Of a stretch of DNA of 64,000 nucleotides, positions 1-8,535 are shown piece by piece; positions within the stretch are counted from its first letter, which is position 1, and each line of letters starts with the position of its first letter. The DNA is from Pseudomonas saponiphila (GTDB lineage: Bacteria > Pseudomonadota > Gammaproteobacteria > Pseudomonadales > Pseudomonadaceae), in assembly GCF_900105185.1 (NCBI RefSeq), contig NZ_FNTJ01000001.1, forward strand, positions 4,050,501 through 4,114,500. The letters run 5' to 3'. The notes below the pieces were generated by a model that saw only the letters and a program-made list of their open reading frames with translations, did not search any database and was not told the DNA's origin. A program made the position numbers and the translations under genes.

Positions 1-445
1 GCACCACCTCGGTGCCGCGCATCCAGTCGCCGACCATGCGGTACATATTCTCGGCCATGGCGTCCCCCTGCTGGCGCAGCAGGTCACTGGTGCCGGCCAG
101 GGCGCCGATGGGCACATCGCCAAAAGCCTGGTTGCCCAGCACATGGTCGGGGTGATGGTGGGTCAGCAGCAGTTGGATCACCGGTTTGTCGGTGGTGGCG
201 GCAATCGCCCGGCGCAAGGCTTCGCCGTAGCGCTTGGACGGGCCGCTGTCGATCACCACCACCCCGCTGTCGGTGACGATGAACCCGGTGTTGACGATGT
301 TGCCGCCATTGGCCTTGGCAAAGTTGTCGGTGCTGCCTTCCAGCAGCCAGGTGCCGGCGGCGATCTGCCGGGGCTTGAGGTCATAGTCCAGGTCGGCCCG
401 GGCCGGCAGGCCCAGGCATAGCAGCAACAGCAGGATCCAACGCAT
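1..445 (-). CDS. Quinoprotein relay system zinc metallohydrolase (partial, 3' end beyond window)
   Basis: Metallo-beta-lactamase-fold hydrolase. The N-terminal 148 codons are present and the C-terminus runs off the left edge. The start at 445 is followed by a signal peptide (MRWILLLLLCLGLPARA), so the protein is probably periplasmic. The zinc-binding motif THHHPDH is clear at about residues 94-100. Family members encoded beside PQQ dehydrogenases and SoxYZ-like carriers form a subfamily whose substrate is not established. It is the last visible gene of a same-strand run with the SoxYZ carrier, the binding protein and pedF. In P. putida the equivalent gene is followed by the lanthanide-dependent pedH, which would lie just outside this window. 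Confidence 0.85.
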   Translation of the reverse strand, partial: MRWILLLLLCLGLPARADLDYDLKPRQIAAGTWLLEGSTDNFAKANGGNIVNTGFIVTDSGVVVIDSGPSKRYGEALRRAIAATTDKPVIQLLLTHHHPDHVLGNQAFGDVPIGALAGTSDLLRQQGDAMAENMYRMVGDWMRGTEVV

Positions 446-480
446 GGCGCGCCTCGGCTCGGGTGGGTCAAAGGATGCGG

Positions 481-1251
481 TCAGGGCAGCTTGGCCTCGA
501 ACTGGTTGCCGCTGTTGTCGCGCAGCAGCAAGCGGGTCTGCCCTGCCCCCTGGATATCGAACCCCAGGTTGGGGTTTTCGCTGACCGCCGGGAACAGTTC
601 GAGGCTGGCCAGGGGCTGATCGTTCTGGTCACGCAGTTCGGCGTGGTTGAGAAAGAACTCGGGGATGCCGCTGACCAGGCCGTTGTCCATCGGGTGGGAG
701 ACTTGCAAACGCAAACGGCTGCTGTCGTCGCGCGGATAACGCCCGCCCAGCACTTCGCCGATGTGCTCTTCCCAGCCGGGCTGGGTACGCACCACGCTGG
801 GCGCGGTGCAACCACCACCCGCGGCATCGATCAGGGTCGAGCCCACGTGCCACAGGCCATCGCGGGTCTGCACCGCGGCGCGCAGCGGCGTGGCCTGCTC
901 GATGCGGATGCGGATCGACAGCCAGGGCAGCACCCGCTGCCCCGGTGCGAAATCGACGATGCGCGGCAAGGGGTTGAGCTCGGCCCAGGCGAGGATGCGC
1001 ACCACGTCGCCGGTGAAGGCCCGGGCGTCGATCTCCAGGGGCACCTGCCGCGCATCCTCGGCAAAGGGCGGCGCCAGCAGCTTGACCCGGTCATCGAAGA
1101 CGAACGCCGCGTCCCCCAGCAGTTGCTTGTGGTAGAAGGCCCACATCACCGAGGGCACCGGATCCACACCCGAGCCTTGCGGATCGGCAGCCAGCGCCGG
1201 GGTCGCCAAGGGCAGCCAGCACGCCAGCAGACAGGTCGCTCGCCAGTTCAT
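481..1251 (-). CDS. Quinoprotein dehydrogenase-associated SoxYZ-like carrier protein
   Basis: 256 aa with a signal peptide (LLACWLPLATPALA). It resembles a fusion of SoxY and SoxZ, the sulfur-carrier subunits. The SoxY-like half is residues ~30-155 and ends in a GGGCTAP segment, in place of the terminal GGCGG swinging arm of SoxY. The SoxZ-like half follows with the typical HPM(D/E) stretch (SHPMDNGLVSGIPEFF). The conserved Cys may carry a thioester or persulfide intermediate. The gene lies between the metallohydrolase (35 bp away) and the binding protein (8 bp away) and is almost certainly co-transcribed with them. Its function in alcohol oxidation is unknown; the family call is secure. Confidence 0.88.
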   Translation of the reverse strand: MNWRATCLLACWLPLATPALAADPQGSGVDPVPSVMWAFYHKQLLGDAAFVFDDRVKLLAPPFAEDARQVPLEIDARAFTGDVVRILAWAELNPLPRIVDFAPGQRVLPWLSIRIRIEQATPLRAAVQTRDGLWHVGSTLIDAAGGGCTAPSVVRTQPGWEEHIGEVLGGRYPRDDSSRLRLQVSHPMDNGLVSGIPEFFLNHAELRDQNDQPLASLELFPAVSENPNLGFDIQGAGQTRLLLRDNSGNQFEAKLP

Positions 1252-1259
1252 CGCAGCTC

Positions 1260-2135
1260 CTATTGATACATCTGTGGGACCTCGTAACGCAGGCCATAAC
1301 GGGCATACAGCGCCTGCAGGCGACCGTCGCGGATCAGCCCTTCCAGGGCCTCCTCCACGGCATAGGCCAGCTGGCGATTGCTTTCATGCACCGCCATGCC
1401 GATCTCCCACACTTGCTTGCCCATGTTCGGGTAGGCGTTTTCCGCCAGGGCCAACTGCGGGTCAGCGGCCTGGTGCAACTGCCAGTCGATCTCGCCGCGC
1501 ATGGCCATCACCGCGTCCACCTGCCCGGCCTGCATGGCAGCGAAGGCCTGCAGCACGCTGGGGTAATGGTGGGTCTTGGCACTGAGCATGCCGTTGAACA
1601 CCGAGGTCAGGTAGAACGACGGCACGCTGTCCACCTCGACCCCGATCGGGTGCTCCTGGAACACCGCGACGCTGGCTACTGACTCCAGCCGGCGACGGTC
1701 GAATGCCACCTGCCAGCGTTCCTCCTGATAGGGGCCGAACATCACCACGTGGTCGTTGGCCAGCTCCCCCAGTTCGTTGCGCTTTTGCGCGTAGTCGTGG
1801 TCGTAGGGCACGCGCATCATCAGGTCGGCCAACTGCTGGTGGCGCAGCGGGCTGCCGCGCCAGATGTAGTCCCGCAGATCGTCGTCGAGCTTCTCTCCCG
1901 GGGGCGCCCAGATCAGTTGCAGGCGTACCCCCAGGGCCTCGGCCAGGGCTTGCGCCAGCTCGACATCGACACCCCGGGGCTGCCCCTGGTCCTGGAAGCT
2001 GTAGGGGGCAAAATCCTGATACACCGCCACCTTCAACTCACCGGAGGCGATCATCGTGTCGTAGTTGCGCACCCCGGCCTGGGCCGTGACGCAACACAGC
2101 AGCAGGCCAGCCAGGAACAGGGCGAAGCGGCCCAT
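1260..2135 (-). CDS. Quinoprotein dehydrogenase-associated periplasmic binding protein
   Basis: 291 aa, SBP_bac_3-like fold, with a signal peptide (MGRFALFLAGLLLCCVTAQA) and then the usual start of such proteins (LKVAVYQDFAPYSF). An in-frame ORF extends upstream to 2276, but the start at 2135 is preferred because it has an AGGAG site and lies 5 bp after the pedF stop codon. The family is conserved beside PQQ alcohol dehydrogenases and is predicted to bind a small ligand or to assist delivery of cofactor or electrons. No permease is encoded next to it, which argues for a role other than classical uptake. In P. putida the equivalent lies between the cytochrome and the SoxYZ-like gene. Confidence 0.85.
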   Translation of the reverse strand: MGRFALFLAGLLLCCVTAQAGVRNYDTMIASGELKVAVYQDFAPYSFQDQGQPRGVDVELAQALAEALGVRLQLIWAPPGEKLDDDLRDYIWRGSPLRHQQLADLMMRVPYDHDYAQKRNELGELANDHVVMFGPYQEERWQVAFDRRRLESVASVAVFQEHPIGVEVDSVPSFYLTSVFNGMLSAKTHHYPSVLQAFAAMQAGQVDAVMAMRGEIDWQLHQAADPQLALAENAYPNMGKQVWEIGMAVHESNRQLAYAVEEALEGLIRDGRLQALYARYGLRYEVPQMYQ

Positions 2136-2140
2136 GGCGA

Positions 2141-2602
2141 TCACTCCTCGACGCGCACGCTGTCCAGGTAGGTGCGCACCGCCCACAAGGCTTCCTGGCT
2201 CAGGTAGTCGGCCATCTTCGGCATGTATACCCGGCCATCGCGCACCGCGCCGTTGCGCACCCGCTCGACGAACCATTCATCCCCGGCTTCGCCGGCATCC
2301 AGCATGCGCAGATCCGGCGCAATACCGCCGGACTTGGCTTCCAGGCCATGGCAGGCGGCGCAGTTCTGGTTGTAGGCCGAAGCACCGATTTCCACCGCCT
2401 TGTCGTGCTCGGGCGAGGTGCGGTACGGGTTGACCGAGGCCCAGCCGTCGCCATCGACCGTTACCCCAGCGTCCTTGATTGGCGTCAGGCCCTTGGTTTC
2501 CACCGCCTGGGGCACCACGTTGCCATGGGCCCATACAGCGCCGGTGGCCAAGGCACCGGTGAGCAGCCCTACCGCGAGCAAGGCGTTGCGTTTTGTTGTC
2601 AT
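2141..2602 (-). CDS. pedF: Cytochrome c-550, electron acceptor of quinoprotein alcohol dehydrogenase
   Basis: 153 aa with a signal peptide ([18 protein letters not shown]) and one c-type haem site, NCAACH, near residues 80-85. Likely axial Met residues lie in the [10 protein letters not shown] segment. It is read divergently from the quinoprotein dehydrogenase, with a 253-bp shared promoter region. Single-haem cytochromes of this family accept electrons from reduced PQQ in the periplasm and pass them to a terminal oxidase. Gene order (dehydrogenase, cytochrome, binding protein, SoxYZ-like, metallohydrolase) matches the ped locus, so the pedF assignment is strong. Confidence 0.9.
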   Translation of the reverse strand: MTTKRNALLAVGLLTGALATGAVWAHGNVVPQAVETKGLTPIKDAGVTVDGDGWASVNPYRTSPEHDKAVEIGASAYNQNCAACHGLEAKSGGIAPDLRMLDAGEAGDEWFVERVRNGAVRDGRVYMPKMADYLSQEALWAVRTYLDSVRVEE

Positions 2603-2702
2603 TGTTATGCCCTCAAGATTGCACGCAAGACCTCGCTACAGAGGCCATGGCGCCATCTTAGAAACAGCCGGCGGGTGGCCGTATGCTGCTTTGGTGGTCG
2701 CG

Positions 2703-2724
2703 CCCTACTCCCTTGGTAGTAGGG
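2703..2724. promoter_or_regulatory. Palindromic operator candidate between pedF and pedE (site A)
   Basis: A 22-bp palindrome with 18 symmetric positions: arms CCCTACT and AGTAGGG around CCCTTGGT. It lies 132 bp upstream of the pedE start and about 100 bp upstream of the pedF start. The core CTTGGTA also occurs near 8752, 12824 and (more weakly) 18520, always upstream of genes of this island. It is a plausible site for one of the two LuxR-type regulators encoded here (inference). Confidence 0.5.
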
Positions 2725-2754
2725 CTTGTGGCGCGGGCCTAAATCAGGTGCCGC

Positions 2755-2771
2755 CCGGGAACTATTCCCGG
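2755..2771. promoter_or_regulatory. 17-bp inverted repeat in pedE leader or promoter
   Basis: A perfect CCGGGAA / TTCCCGG inverted repeat with a 3-nt spacer, 85-100 bp upstream of the pedE ATG. It could be a second operator or a hairpin in the 5' leader. No T-tract follows, so it is not an obvious terminator. Confidence 0.35.
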
Positions 2772-2855
2772 CAAGGGCGGGACTTTTTCCGTATCTCAAC
2801 ACCCACCCCACGGCAGACCCTAGTCAGGCCAAAACCTCCACTGGGAACTGCAACC

Positions 2856-4751
2856 ATGACAATAAGATCGCTACCCGCCCTCTCCCCCCTGAGCCTCGCC
2901 GTCCAGGCCCTGCTGCTGGCCGGCAGCCTGTCCCTGGGCGCGGCGGCCACAGCGGCCACCGCCCCGGCGGCACCTGCCAGCAAGAACGTGACCTGGGAAG
3001 ACATCGCCAACGACCACCTGACCACCAAGGACGTGCTGCAGTACGGCATGGGCACCAACGCCCAGCGCTGGAGCCCCCTGGCCCAGGTCAACGACCAGAA
3101 CGTGTTCAAGCTGACCCCGGCCTGGTCCTACTCCTTCGGCGACGAGAAGCAGCGCGGCCAGGAATCCCAGGCCATCGTCAGCGACGGCGTGGTCTACGTC
3201 ACCGGCTCCTACTCCCGGGTGTTCGCCCTCGACGCCAAGACCGGCAAGCGCCTGTGGACCTACAACCACCGCCTGCCGGACAACATTCGCCCGTGCTGCG
3301 ACGTGGTCAACCGCGGCGCGGCGATCTACGGCGACAAGATCTACTTCGGCACCCTCGATGCCCGGGTCATCGCCCTGGACAAGAACACCGGCAAGGTGGT
3401 GTGGAACAAGAAATTCGGCGACCACAGCGCGGGCTACACCATGACCGGCGCCCCGGTGCTGATCAAGGACAAGACCAGCGGCAAGGTGCTGCTGATCCAC
3501 GGCAGTTCCGGCGATGAATTCGGTGTGGTCGGCCAGCTGTTCGCCCGCGACCCGGAGACCGGCGAAGAGGTGTGGATGCGGCCCTTCGTCGAAGGCCACA
3601 TGGGCCGCCTGAACGGCAAGGACAGCACCCCCACCGGCGACGTCAAGGCGCCGTCCTGGCCCGACGACAAGACCACCGAAACCGGCAAGGTCGAAGCCTG
3701 GAGCCACGGCGGCGGCGCCCCTTGGCAGAGCGCCAGCTTCGATGCCGAAACCAACACCATCATCGTCGGCGCTGGCAACCCGGGGCCCTGGAACACCTGG
3801 GCGCGGACCGCCAAAGACGGCAACCCCCACGACTACGACAGCCTGTACACCTCGGGCCAGGTCGGCGTCGACCCGAGCACCGGCGAAGTCAAATGGTTCT
3901 ACCAGCACACCCCCAACGACGCCTGGGACTTCTCCGGCAACAACGAACTGGTGCTGTTCGACTACAAGAACAAGGACGGCAAGGTGGTCAAGGCCACCGG
4001 CCACGCCGACCGCAACGGCTTCTTCTATGTGGTGGACCGCAACAACGGCAAGTTGCAGAACGCCTTCCCCTTCGTCGACAACATCACCTGGGCCAGCCAT
4101 ATCGACCTCAAGACCGGGCGCCCAGTGGAGAACCCCGGCCAACGTCCGGCCAAGCCGCTGCCAGGCGAAACCAAGGGCAAGCCGGTGGAAGTCTCGCCGC
4201 CGTTCCTGGGGGGCAAGAACTGGAACCCCATGGCCTACAGCCAGGACACCGGGCTGTTCTACATCCCCGGCAACCAGTGGAAGGAGGAGTACTGGACCGA
4301 GGAAGTGAACTACAAGAAAGGCTCGGCCTACCTGGGCATGGGTTTTCGCATCAAGCGCATGTACGACGACCACGTCGGCACCCTGCGCGCCATGGACCCG
4401 ACCACCGGCAAACTGGTGTGGGAGCACAAGGAACACCTGCCATTGTGGGCCGGGGTCCTGGCGACCAAGGGCAACCTGGTGTTCACCGGCACCGGCGACG
4501 GCTTCTTCAAGGCCTTCGACGCCAAGACCGGCAAGGAGCTGTGGAAATTCCAAACCGGCAGCGGCATCGTCTCGCCACCCATCACCTGGGAACAGGACGG
4601 CGAGCAGTACATCGGCGTGACCGTGGGCTACGGCGGCGCGGTGCCGCTGTGGGGCGGCGACATGGCCGAGCTGACCAAGCCGGTGGCCCAAGGTGGCTCG
4701 TTCTGGGTGTTCAAGATCCCGAGCTGGGATAACAAGACGGCCCAACGCTGA
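2856..4751 (+). CDS. pedE: PQQ-dependent ethanol dehydrogenase (quinoprotein, Ca-type)
   Basis: 631 aa. It oxidises primary alcohols to aldehydes in the periplasm and transfers electrons to cytochrome c. The start at 2856 gives a signal peptide ending in AATA/ATAPA; upstream in-frame ATGs lie in non-coding DNA. Eight-bladed propeller motifs (AxDxxTGKxxW) recur throughout. Hallmarks include the vicinal disulfide pair CC in [11 protein letters not shown] and the active-site Asp in [13 protein letters not shown]. The residue two positions after that Asp is Ser. Lanthanide-dependent enzymes (PedH, XoxF) have Asp there, so this should be the Ca-dependent isoenzyme. Length equals that known for PedE. 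Confidence 0.92.
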   Translation: MTIRSLPALSPLSLAVQALLLAGSLSLGAAATAATAPAAPASKNVTWEDIANDHLTTKDVLQYGMGTNAQRWSPLAQVNDQNVFKLTPAWSYSFGDEKQRGQESQAIVSDGVVYVTGSYSRVFALDAKTGKRLWTYNHRLPDNIRPCCDVVNRGAAIYGDKIYFGTLDARVIALDKNTGKVVWNKKFGDHSAGYTMTGAPVLIKDKTSGKVLLIHGSSGDEFGVVGQLFARDPETGEEVWMRPFVEGHMGRLNGKDSTPTGDVKAPSWPDDKTTETGKVEAWSHGGGAPWQSASFDAETNTIIVGAGNPGPWNTWARTAKDGNPHDYDSLYTSGQVGVDPSTGEVKWFYQHTPNDAWDFSGNNELVLFDYKNKDGKVVKATGHADRNGFFYVVDRNNGKLQNAFPFVDNITWASHIDLKTGRPVENPGQRPAKPLPGETKGKPVEVSPPFLGGKNWNPMAYSQDTGLFYIPGNQWKEEYWTEEVNYKKGSAYLGMGFRIKRMYDDHVGTLRAMDPTTGKLVWEHKEHLPLWAGVLATKGNLVFTGTGDGFFKAFDAKTGKELWKFQTGSGIVSPPITWEQDGEQYIGVTVGYGGAVPLWGGDMAELTKPVAQGGSFWVFKIPSWDNKTAQR

Positions 4752-4933
4752 CCGACTGGTGGCGAGGGAGCTTGCTCCCGCTGGGCCGCACAGCGGCCCC
4801 AAAACCAGCCCCTGGGATGTGCCGACACACCCCAGGGGCCGGGTTCACCACGGCTACGCCCCCCAGGGCGCCGGCCGAGCGCCAGCCCGCGCCTCGCCCA
4901 ACCCGCCTTCACTCCCGCCTGGAGAACCGCACC

Positions 4934-5593
4934 ATGAACTACCTGCCCCTGGTCCTGCTGTTGAGCCTGTCCCCCGCCTTCGCGGTGAACGTCGACGACG
5001 ACGGCAACGACGTGCCCCTGACCATCAACGGCTGCCTGATCGCCGAATCCAGCCAATGCCCCGGCGCCAACCTGCGCGGCGCCCACCTGGCCAACCAGGA
5101 CCTGCGCAAGATGAACCTGACCGGCGCCGACCTCTCCGGCGCCGACCTGCGCCATGCCCAGCTGGACCTGGCCAACCTGGAACAGGCCCGCCTCTCCGGC
5201 GCCAACCTGACCCGCGCCAGCCTGCAACAGAGCAACCTGCGGCTGGCGGACTTCACCGACGCCAAGCTGATGGCGATTCAGGGCTGGGGCCTGTTTGCCC
5301 AGGGCGCGCAATTTAAGAACGCCAACCTCAGCGCGGCCTATCTGCAATTTGCCCGGCTATCCGGGGCCAAACTGCACCAGGCCAACTTGCAAGCGGCCGA
5401 TCTGGAGATGGCCTGGTTGAACAAGGCCGATCTGCAAGGGGCCAATCTGAGCGAGGCCAATCTGCAGGAAGCCAAGTTCGGCGAGAGCAATCTGGCACGC
5501 GCCGACCTGCGTGGGGCGCGGCAGCATTATGGGAATTTTCAGGATGCCAATATGGAGGGGTGCCAGGGGTGTCCGGGGACATGGGATAAGTGA
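4934..5593 (+). CDS. Secreted pentapeptide-repeat protein
   Basis: 219 aa with a signal peptide (MNYLPLVLLLSLSPAFA) and then about 30 consecutive A(D/N)LxX pentapeptides from residue ~43 to ~205 (ANLRG, ADLSG, ADLRH, ANLEQ and so on). These should fold as a right-handed quadrilateral beta-helix. Two Cys near residues 35 and 42 and a C-terminal CQGC may form disulfides. It lies 182 bp downstream of pedE on the same strand, and a pentapeptide gene occupies the same position in the P. putida ped locus. Biochemical role unknown. The last ~60 codons use more A/T-ending codons than the rest. Confidence 0.85.
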   Translation: MNYLPLVLLLSLSPAFAVNVDDDGNDVPLTINGCLIAESSQCPGANLRGAHLANQDLRKMNLTGADLSGADLRHAQLDLANLEQARLSGANLTRASLQQSNLRLADFTDAKLMAIQGWGLFAQGAQFKNANLSAAYLQFARLSGAKLHQANLQAADLEMAWLNKADLQGANLSEANLQEAKFGESNLARADLRGARQHYGNFQDANMEGCQGCPGTWDK

Positions 5594-5599
5594 GGGGAC

Positions 5600-5712
5600 C
5601 GGGGGGGGATATCCGGCACTGCGGGTGCTGCCACTTACGGTTTCGCTCTTACAGCGACTCACTTTTGAAAAACCGGAATGCCGGCCCAGACAAAAGTGAG
5701 CAAAACGCTTCT
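5600..5712 (+). repeat. Dispersed repeat family E, copy 1 (truncated)
   Basis: Contains the family signature CGGTTTCGCTCTTACAGCG followed by CTCACTTTTGAAAA and ending near AAAACGCTTCTGCCCC. The same stretch recurs at 5822 (inverted), 27105, 31497 (inverted) and 48680 (inverted). It is non-coding and distinct from the REP elements. Confidence 0.7.
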
Positions 5713-5720
5713 GCCCCCTC

Positions 5721-5805
5721 CGTAGGAGCTGGCTTGCCAGCGAAGGCGTCCGCTCAAGCGCTACATGTCTTGCGGGCCTCTTCGCCGGCAAGCCGGCTCC
5801 TACGG
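5721..5805. repeat. REP pair (REPIN-like)
   Basis: Two oppositely oriented REPs: GTAGGAGCTGGCTTGCCAGC at the left and GCCGGCAAGCCGGCTCCTAC at the right, separated by about 45 bp. It can fold into a long hairpin and sits between the pentapeptide gene and the toxin remnant. Confidence 0.85.
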
Positions 5806-5821
5806 ACAGTGCGTAAACGAA

Positions 5822-5992
5822 CTTGGCTTTTGATCTTCAGGCCCTTTCCCAGCCCCAGCGAGGGGCCCATGGAGAGGCAAGCGTTTTTGGTTCCTTTTTG
5901 CTGGGCCGGCACTCCGACGTTTGTAAAAAGGGACTCGCTGTAAGAGCTAAACCGTCAGCGGCCAAAATGGCAGCAACGGATACGTCGCACCT
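5822..5992 (-). repeat. Dispersed repeat family E, copy 2 (inverted relative to copy 1)
   Basis: Begins CTTGGCTTTTGATCTTC, then GGCAAGCG, GCTGGGCCGGCACTCC and CTCGCTGTAAGAGC, and ends near GCAGCAACGGATA. Copies 1 and 2 face each other and enclose the REP pair, so together they form an inverted-repeat block of about 390 bp. Confidence 0.65.
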
Positions 5993-6018
5993 CCCCTCAC
6001 CCCAAAAAGCCCCCACCA

Positions 6019-6348
6019 CTACCGGTAAACACCTTCAGCCAACCACTCAGGAAAGTCCCGCATACCATGCAAAACCCGCCATACGTCGATGTGCTCATCG
6101 CGCTCAACGTAGAACACCAGATAGGGATAGCGTTTCAGCGGCCAGCAAAGCACCCCCGGCAGATCCAACTCGTGGGCGTAGCGAGACATACCCGAGGCCG
6201 GATGGCGGCCGATATGAAGATAGGCATTTTCCAGAGCATCGATAAAACCGAGCGCAGCCTGCTCGGCCTGTTGGTCAAGCTAGTCGCTGATAGCGCCTCC
6301 CACGTCCTGGCTGGCAAGGGCACGTGGCATGACCGGCTTGGCTTTCAT
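6019..6348 (-). pseudogene. parE: ParE-type toxin gene interrupted by a TAG at codon 23
   Basis: Read from the ATG at 6348 (ATGA overlap with the parD stop), the frame encodes a recognisable 109-residue ParE/RelE-superfamily toxin: MKAKPVMPRALASQDV, then AEQAALGFIDALENAY, GRHPASGMSRYAHEL, YPYLVFYVERDEHIDVW and RVLHGMRDFPEWL. An in-frame TAG at 6282-6280 follows AIS-D, where relatives usually carry Tyr or another sense codon. The frame is otherwise open to 6019. A single nonsense substitution best explains this, so the toxin is presumably inactive unless the stop is suppressed. Confidence 0.8.
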
Positions 6349-6581
6349 CCTCGCGCCTTGTGAACCCTGGCACGCAGGGATTCGAAATAGTCACGCTGCA
6401 CAGCAGTGCCCGGCGCCGATTGAGCACCGGCCAACAACAGGCCACGCAGATGTTGCCGATCCTGATCCTTGCGAATCAGCTCACGCACATATTCACTGCT
6501 GGTGCTGTAGCCGCGCTGACTGACTTGATCGTCGACAAAGGACTTGAGAGCGTCCGGCAGGGAGATGTTCATGGTGCTCAT
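6345..6581 (-). CDS. parD: ParD-like ribbon-helix-helix antitoxin
   Basis: 78 aa. The N-terminal ribbon-helix-helix (MNISLPDALKSFVDDQV, residues 4-20) binds the operon promoter as a dimer, and the C-terminal tail (residues ~45-78) should bind the toxin. The start at 6581 (MSTMNISL) is chosen over an upstream in-frame ATG at 6617. The stop overlaps the start of the downstream toxin remnant by 4 nt, as in intact parDE operons. The antitoxin frame is intact although its toxin is broken. Confidence 0.85.
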   Translation of the reverse strand: MSTMNISLPDALKSFVDDQVSQRGYSTSSEYVRELIRKDQDRQHLRGLLLAGAQSAPGTAVQRDYFESLRARVHKARG

Positions 6582-6623
6582 GGCTTTGTCCGCTTTTGAC
6601 AAAATTTGCCAAACCATACCCCC

Positions 6624-7262
6624 TCACCCCGCCACCCGCACCACCCCCATATCAATCCCCAGATGCACCAACTCCGCATGAGAGCTGACCTGCAGCTTGC
6701 TCTTGAGCAAGGTCAGGTGGTTGGACACGGTCTTGGCGCTGATGCACAGCTGCTCGGCAATCACCCGCGCCGGGGTGCCCTTGGCCAGCATCACGAAGAT
6801 CTCCAGCTCGCGCTGGGTCATGCTCTGCAGACGCGGGTCGCTGGCATTCTGCGCCGGGATGCAGGCCAGTTGCGTGGCCAGGGGCTGTTCGATGTAGGCA
6901 TGCCCGGCCAGCACTCGGTGCACCGCTTCGATCAGCACCTGGGGCGCGGAGTTCTTGGTCAGGTAGCCCGAGGCGCCGGCCTCCAGGGCCTGGCGCACCA
7001 GCGGCAGTTCGTCGTGCATGCTGAAGAACAGCACCCGCAGTTGCGGCAGGCGCTGGCGCAGGCGGCGGGTGGTTTCCAGGCCGCTGATGCCCGGCAGGCC
7101 GAAATCCATGATCACCAGTTGCGGCACCTCTTCAGCCACTCGGGCCAGGGCCTCTTCGCCGCTGGCCGCTTCGCGCACCTGCATCGCCGGCAGTACCGCG
7201 CGCAGCAGGCTGGCATAACCCTGGCGGACCACGGCGTGGTCATCCACCAACAAGATGTTCAT
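6624..7262 (-). CDS. pedR2: LuxR-family response regulator of the quinoprotein island
   Basis: 212 aa. A receiver domain (residues ~2-118; phospho-acceptor Asp in LVIMDFGLPG, Lys in GYLTKNSA) is followed by a LuxR/NarL helix-turn-helix (MTQRELEIFVMLAKGT to KTVSNHLTLLKSKL, residues ~145-200). The start at 7262 overlaps the kinase stop as TGATG, indicating translational coupling. By position and partner it corresponds to P. putida PedR2, which with its sensor controls the switch between Ca- and lanthanide-dependent dehydrogenases. That role is known for the family and is only inferred here. Confidence 0.8.
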   Translation of the reverse strand: MNILLVDDHAVVRQGYASLLRAVLPAMQVREAASGEEALARVAEEVPQLVIMDFGLPGISGLETTRRLRQRLPQLRVLFFSMHDELPLVRQALEAGASGYLTKNSAPQVLIEAVHRVLAGHAYIEQPLATQLACIPAQNASDPRLQSMTQRELEIFVMLAKGTPARVIAEQLCISAKTVSNHLTLLKSKLQVSSHAELVHLGIDMGVVRVAG

Positions 7263-8533
7263 CAGGCCTCCATGGGCATGTTCAGGGGCATGTTCAAGGC
7301 CAGCGCCCAGCCGGCGCCGGGACGGCTGAGGATCTGCAGTTCGCCCCCCAGGCTGCGGGCCCGTTCGGCCATCGAGTGCAGGCCGACGCCGGGGCGCTGG
7401 GGCTGACGCGCGCCGCAGCCGTTGTCGCGCACCAGCAGGCGCAGGCCCCGGGCGCTGCGTTGCAGGCGCACCCGCACCTGGCTGGCGCCGGCGTGCCGGG
7501 CGACATTGGTCAGCGCTTCTTGCAGCAGGCGGTAGAGGTGGGTCTTGCTCGCGTCGGGCAACGTCGGCAGGTCGGCGCCAACCCGCAATTGGCAGTCGAT
7601 GCCCTGGCTGTCCTGCCATTGGTTCACCAGCAGGCCGACCGCCTCGGCCAGCGGCAGGTGCTGCAGCACCACCGGGTACAGGTCCTGCACCAGGGCGCGA
7701 AAGCCTTGCTGCAAACGCTCGCAATTGAGCTCCAGGGCCTGGGCCGTGTGTTCCACCACCGTCGGCTGGTCGGCCACCATGCGCAGCAGGCAGACCTGGG
7801 CGCGGATGCCCGCCAGGTATTGCCCGAGGTCGTCGTGCAGGGTCTGCGCCAGGTAGGTGCGCTCGCGCTCCTGCACCGCCAGCAGGGCCTGGGTCAGTTG
7901 CGCGTTGTCGGCGCGGGTCTGTTCCAGGGTCGTGGTCATGCGGTTGAAGTGCCCGGCCAGCTGTCGCGCTTCCGGCAGGCCGGTTTCGCGCAGGCGCACC
8001 GCCAGTTGCCCGCCGGACACTTGCTGCAAGGCCCGCAGCAGATCATCCAGCAGCCCCATGCCGCGGCGCACCGCCCAGCGGATGGTCAGCAGGCTCAAAA
8101 GCAGGGCCAGGCCGCACAGGCTCAACAGCTGTTGCAGGGAATCCCAGACCTCGTCGATCTCGTCGCGCGCGTCCACCGCGATCAGCACCCGGCGGCCGTC
8201 GCCCAGGTCCAGTTCGCGGGCGCTGTGGCGGCGGTCGCTGAACAGCTGGCGGCCAAGCCAGGCGTCCAGCCCGGCCTGCTCGGGCATGCGCGCCGCCTCG
8301 TCCGGCCCCAGCCAGTGCACCCGCACATGGCGCAGGCTCTGGGTGAGATGCGGTTGCAGGCCCGCCGGGTTGCGCTCGGCGCTGTCGCTCAGGTACTCCA
8401 CCACGGCCTCGGCGGACTGCAATTCACGTTCGACATCGGCCACCGCCTGATGCAGCAGCAAGCCGGCGCAGGCCAGGGTCACCACGGCAAAGAACGCGGT
8501 CACCCACAGGTTGATCCGCCACAGCGCCGACAT
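7262..8533 (-). CDS. pedS2: NarX/UhpB-type sensor histidine kinase
   Basis: 423 aa membrane sensor. Transmembrane segment 1 is at ~8-28, a periplasmic sensing domain at ~30-135, transmembrane segment 2 at ~137-157, HAMP at ~158-212, and a HisKA_3 domain with the phospho-accepting His in TLHDDLGQYLAGIRAQ. The HATPase_c domain shows EALTNVARHAGA, RDNGCG and GVGLHSMAERA. It is paired with the overlapping response regulator. The P. putida orthologue PedS2 responds to lanthanides through its periplasmic domain; whether this one does is not visible from sequence alone. Confidence 0.82.
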   Translation of the reverse strand: MSALWRINLWVTAFFAVVTLACAGLLLHQAVADVERELQSAEAVVEYLSDSAERNPAGLQPHLTQSLRHVRVHWLGPDEAARMPEQAGLDAWLGRQLFSDRRHSARELDLGDGRRVLIAVDARDEIDEVWDSLQQLLSLCGLALLLSLLTIRWAVRRGMGLLDDLLRALQQVSGGQLAVRLRETGLPEARQLAGHFNRMTTTLEQTRADNAQLTQALLAVQERERTYLAQTLHDDLGQYLAGIRAQVCLLRMVADQPTVVEHTAQALELNCERLQQGFRALVQDLYPVVLQHLPLAEAVGLLVNQWQDSQGIDCQLRVGADLPTLPDASKTHLYRLLQEALTNVARHAGASQVRVRLQRSARGLRLLVRDNGCGARQPQRPGVGLHSMAERARSLGGELQILSRPGAGWALALNMPLNMPMEA

Positions 8534-8535
8534 GC

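Noticed and set aside
2871..4802. 643-codon open frame antisense to pedE
   Set aside because: It lies entirely opposite a well-supported quinoprotein gene. Its composition (Ala/Gly/Val/His rich, no motifs) is that of a high-G+C shadow frame.
6135..6323. 62-codon - strand frame inside the parE region
   Set aside because: Wrong frame relative to the clear ParE similarity. It exists only because of codon bias.
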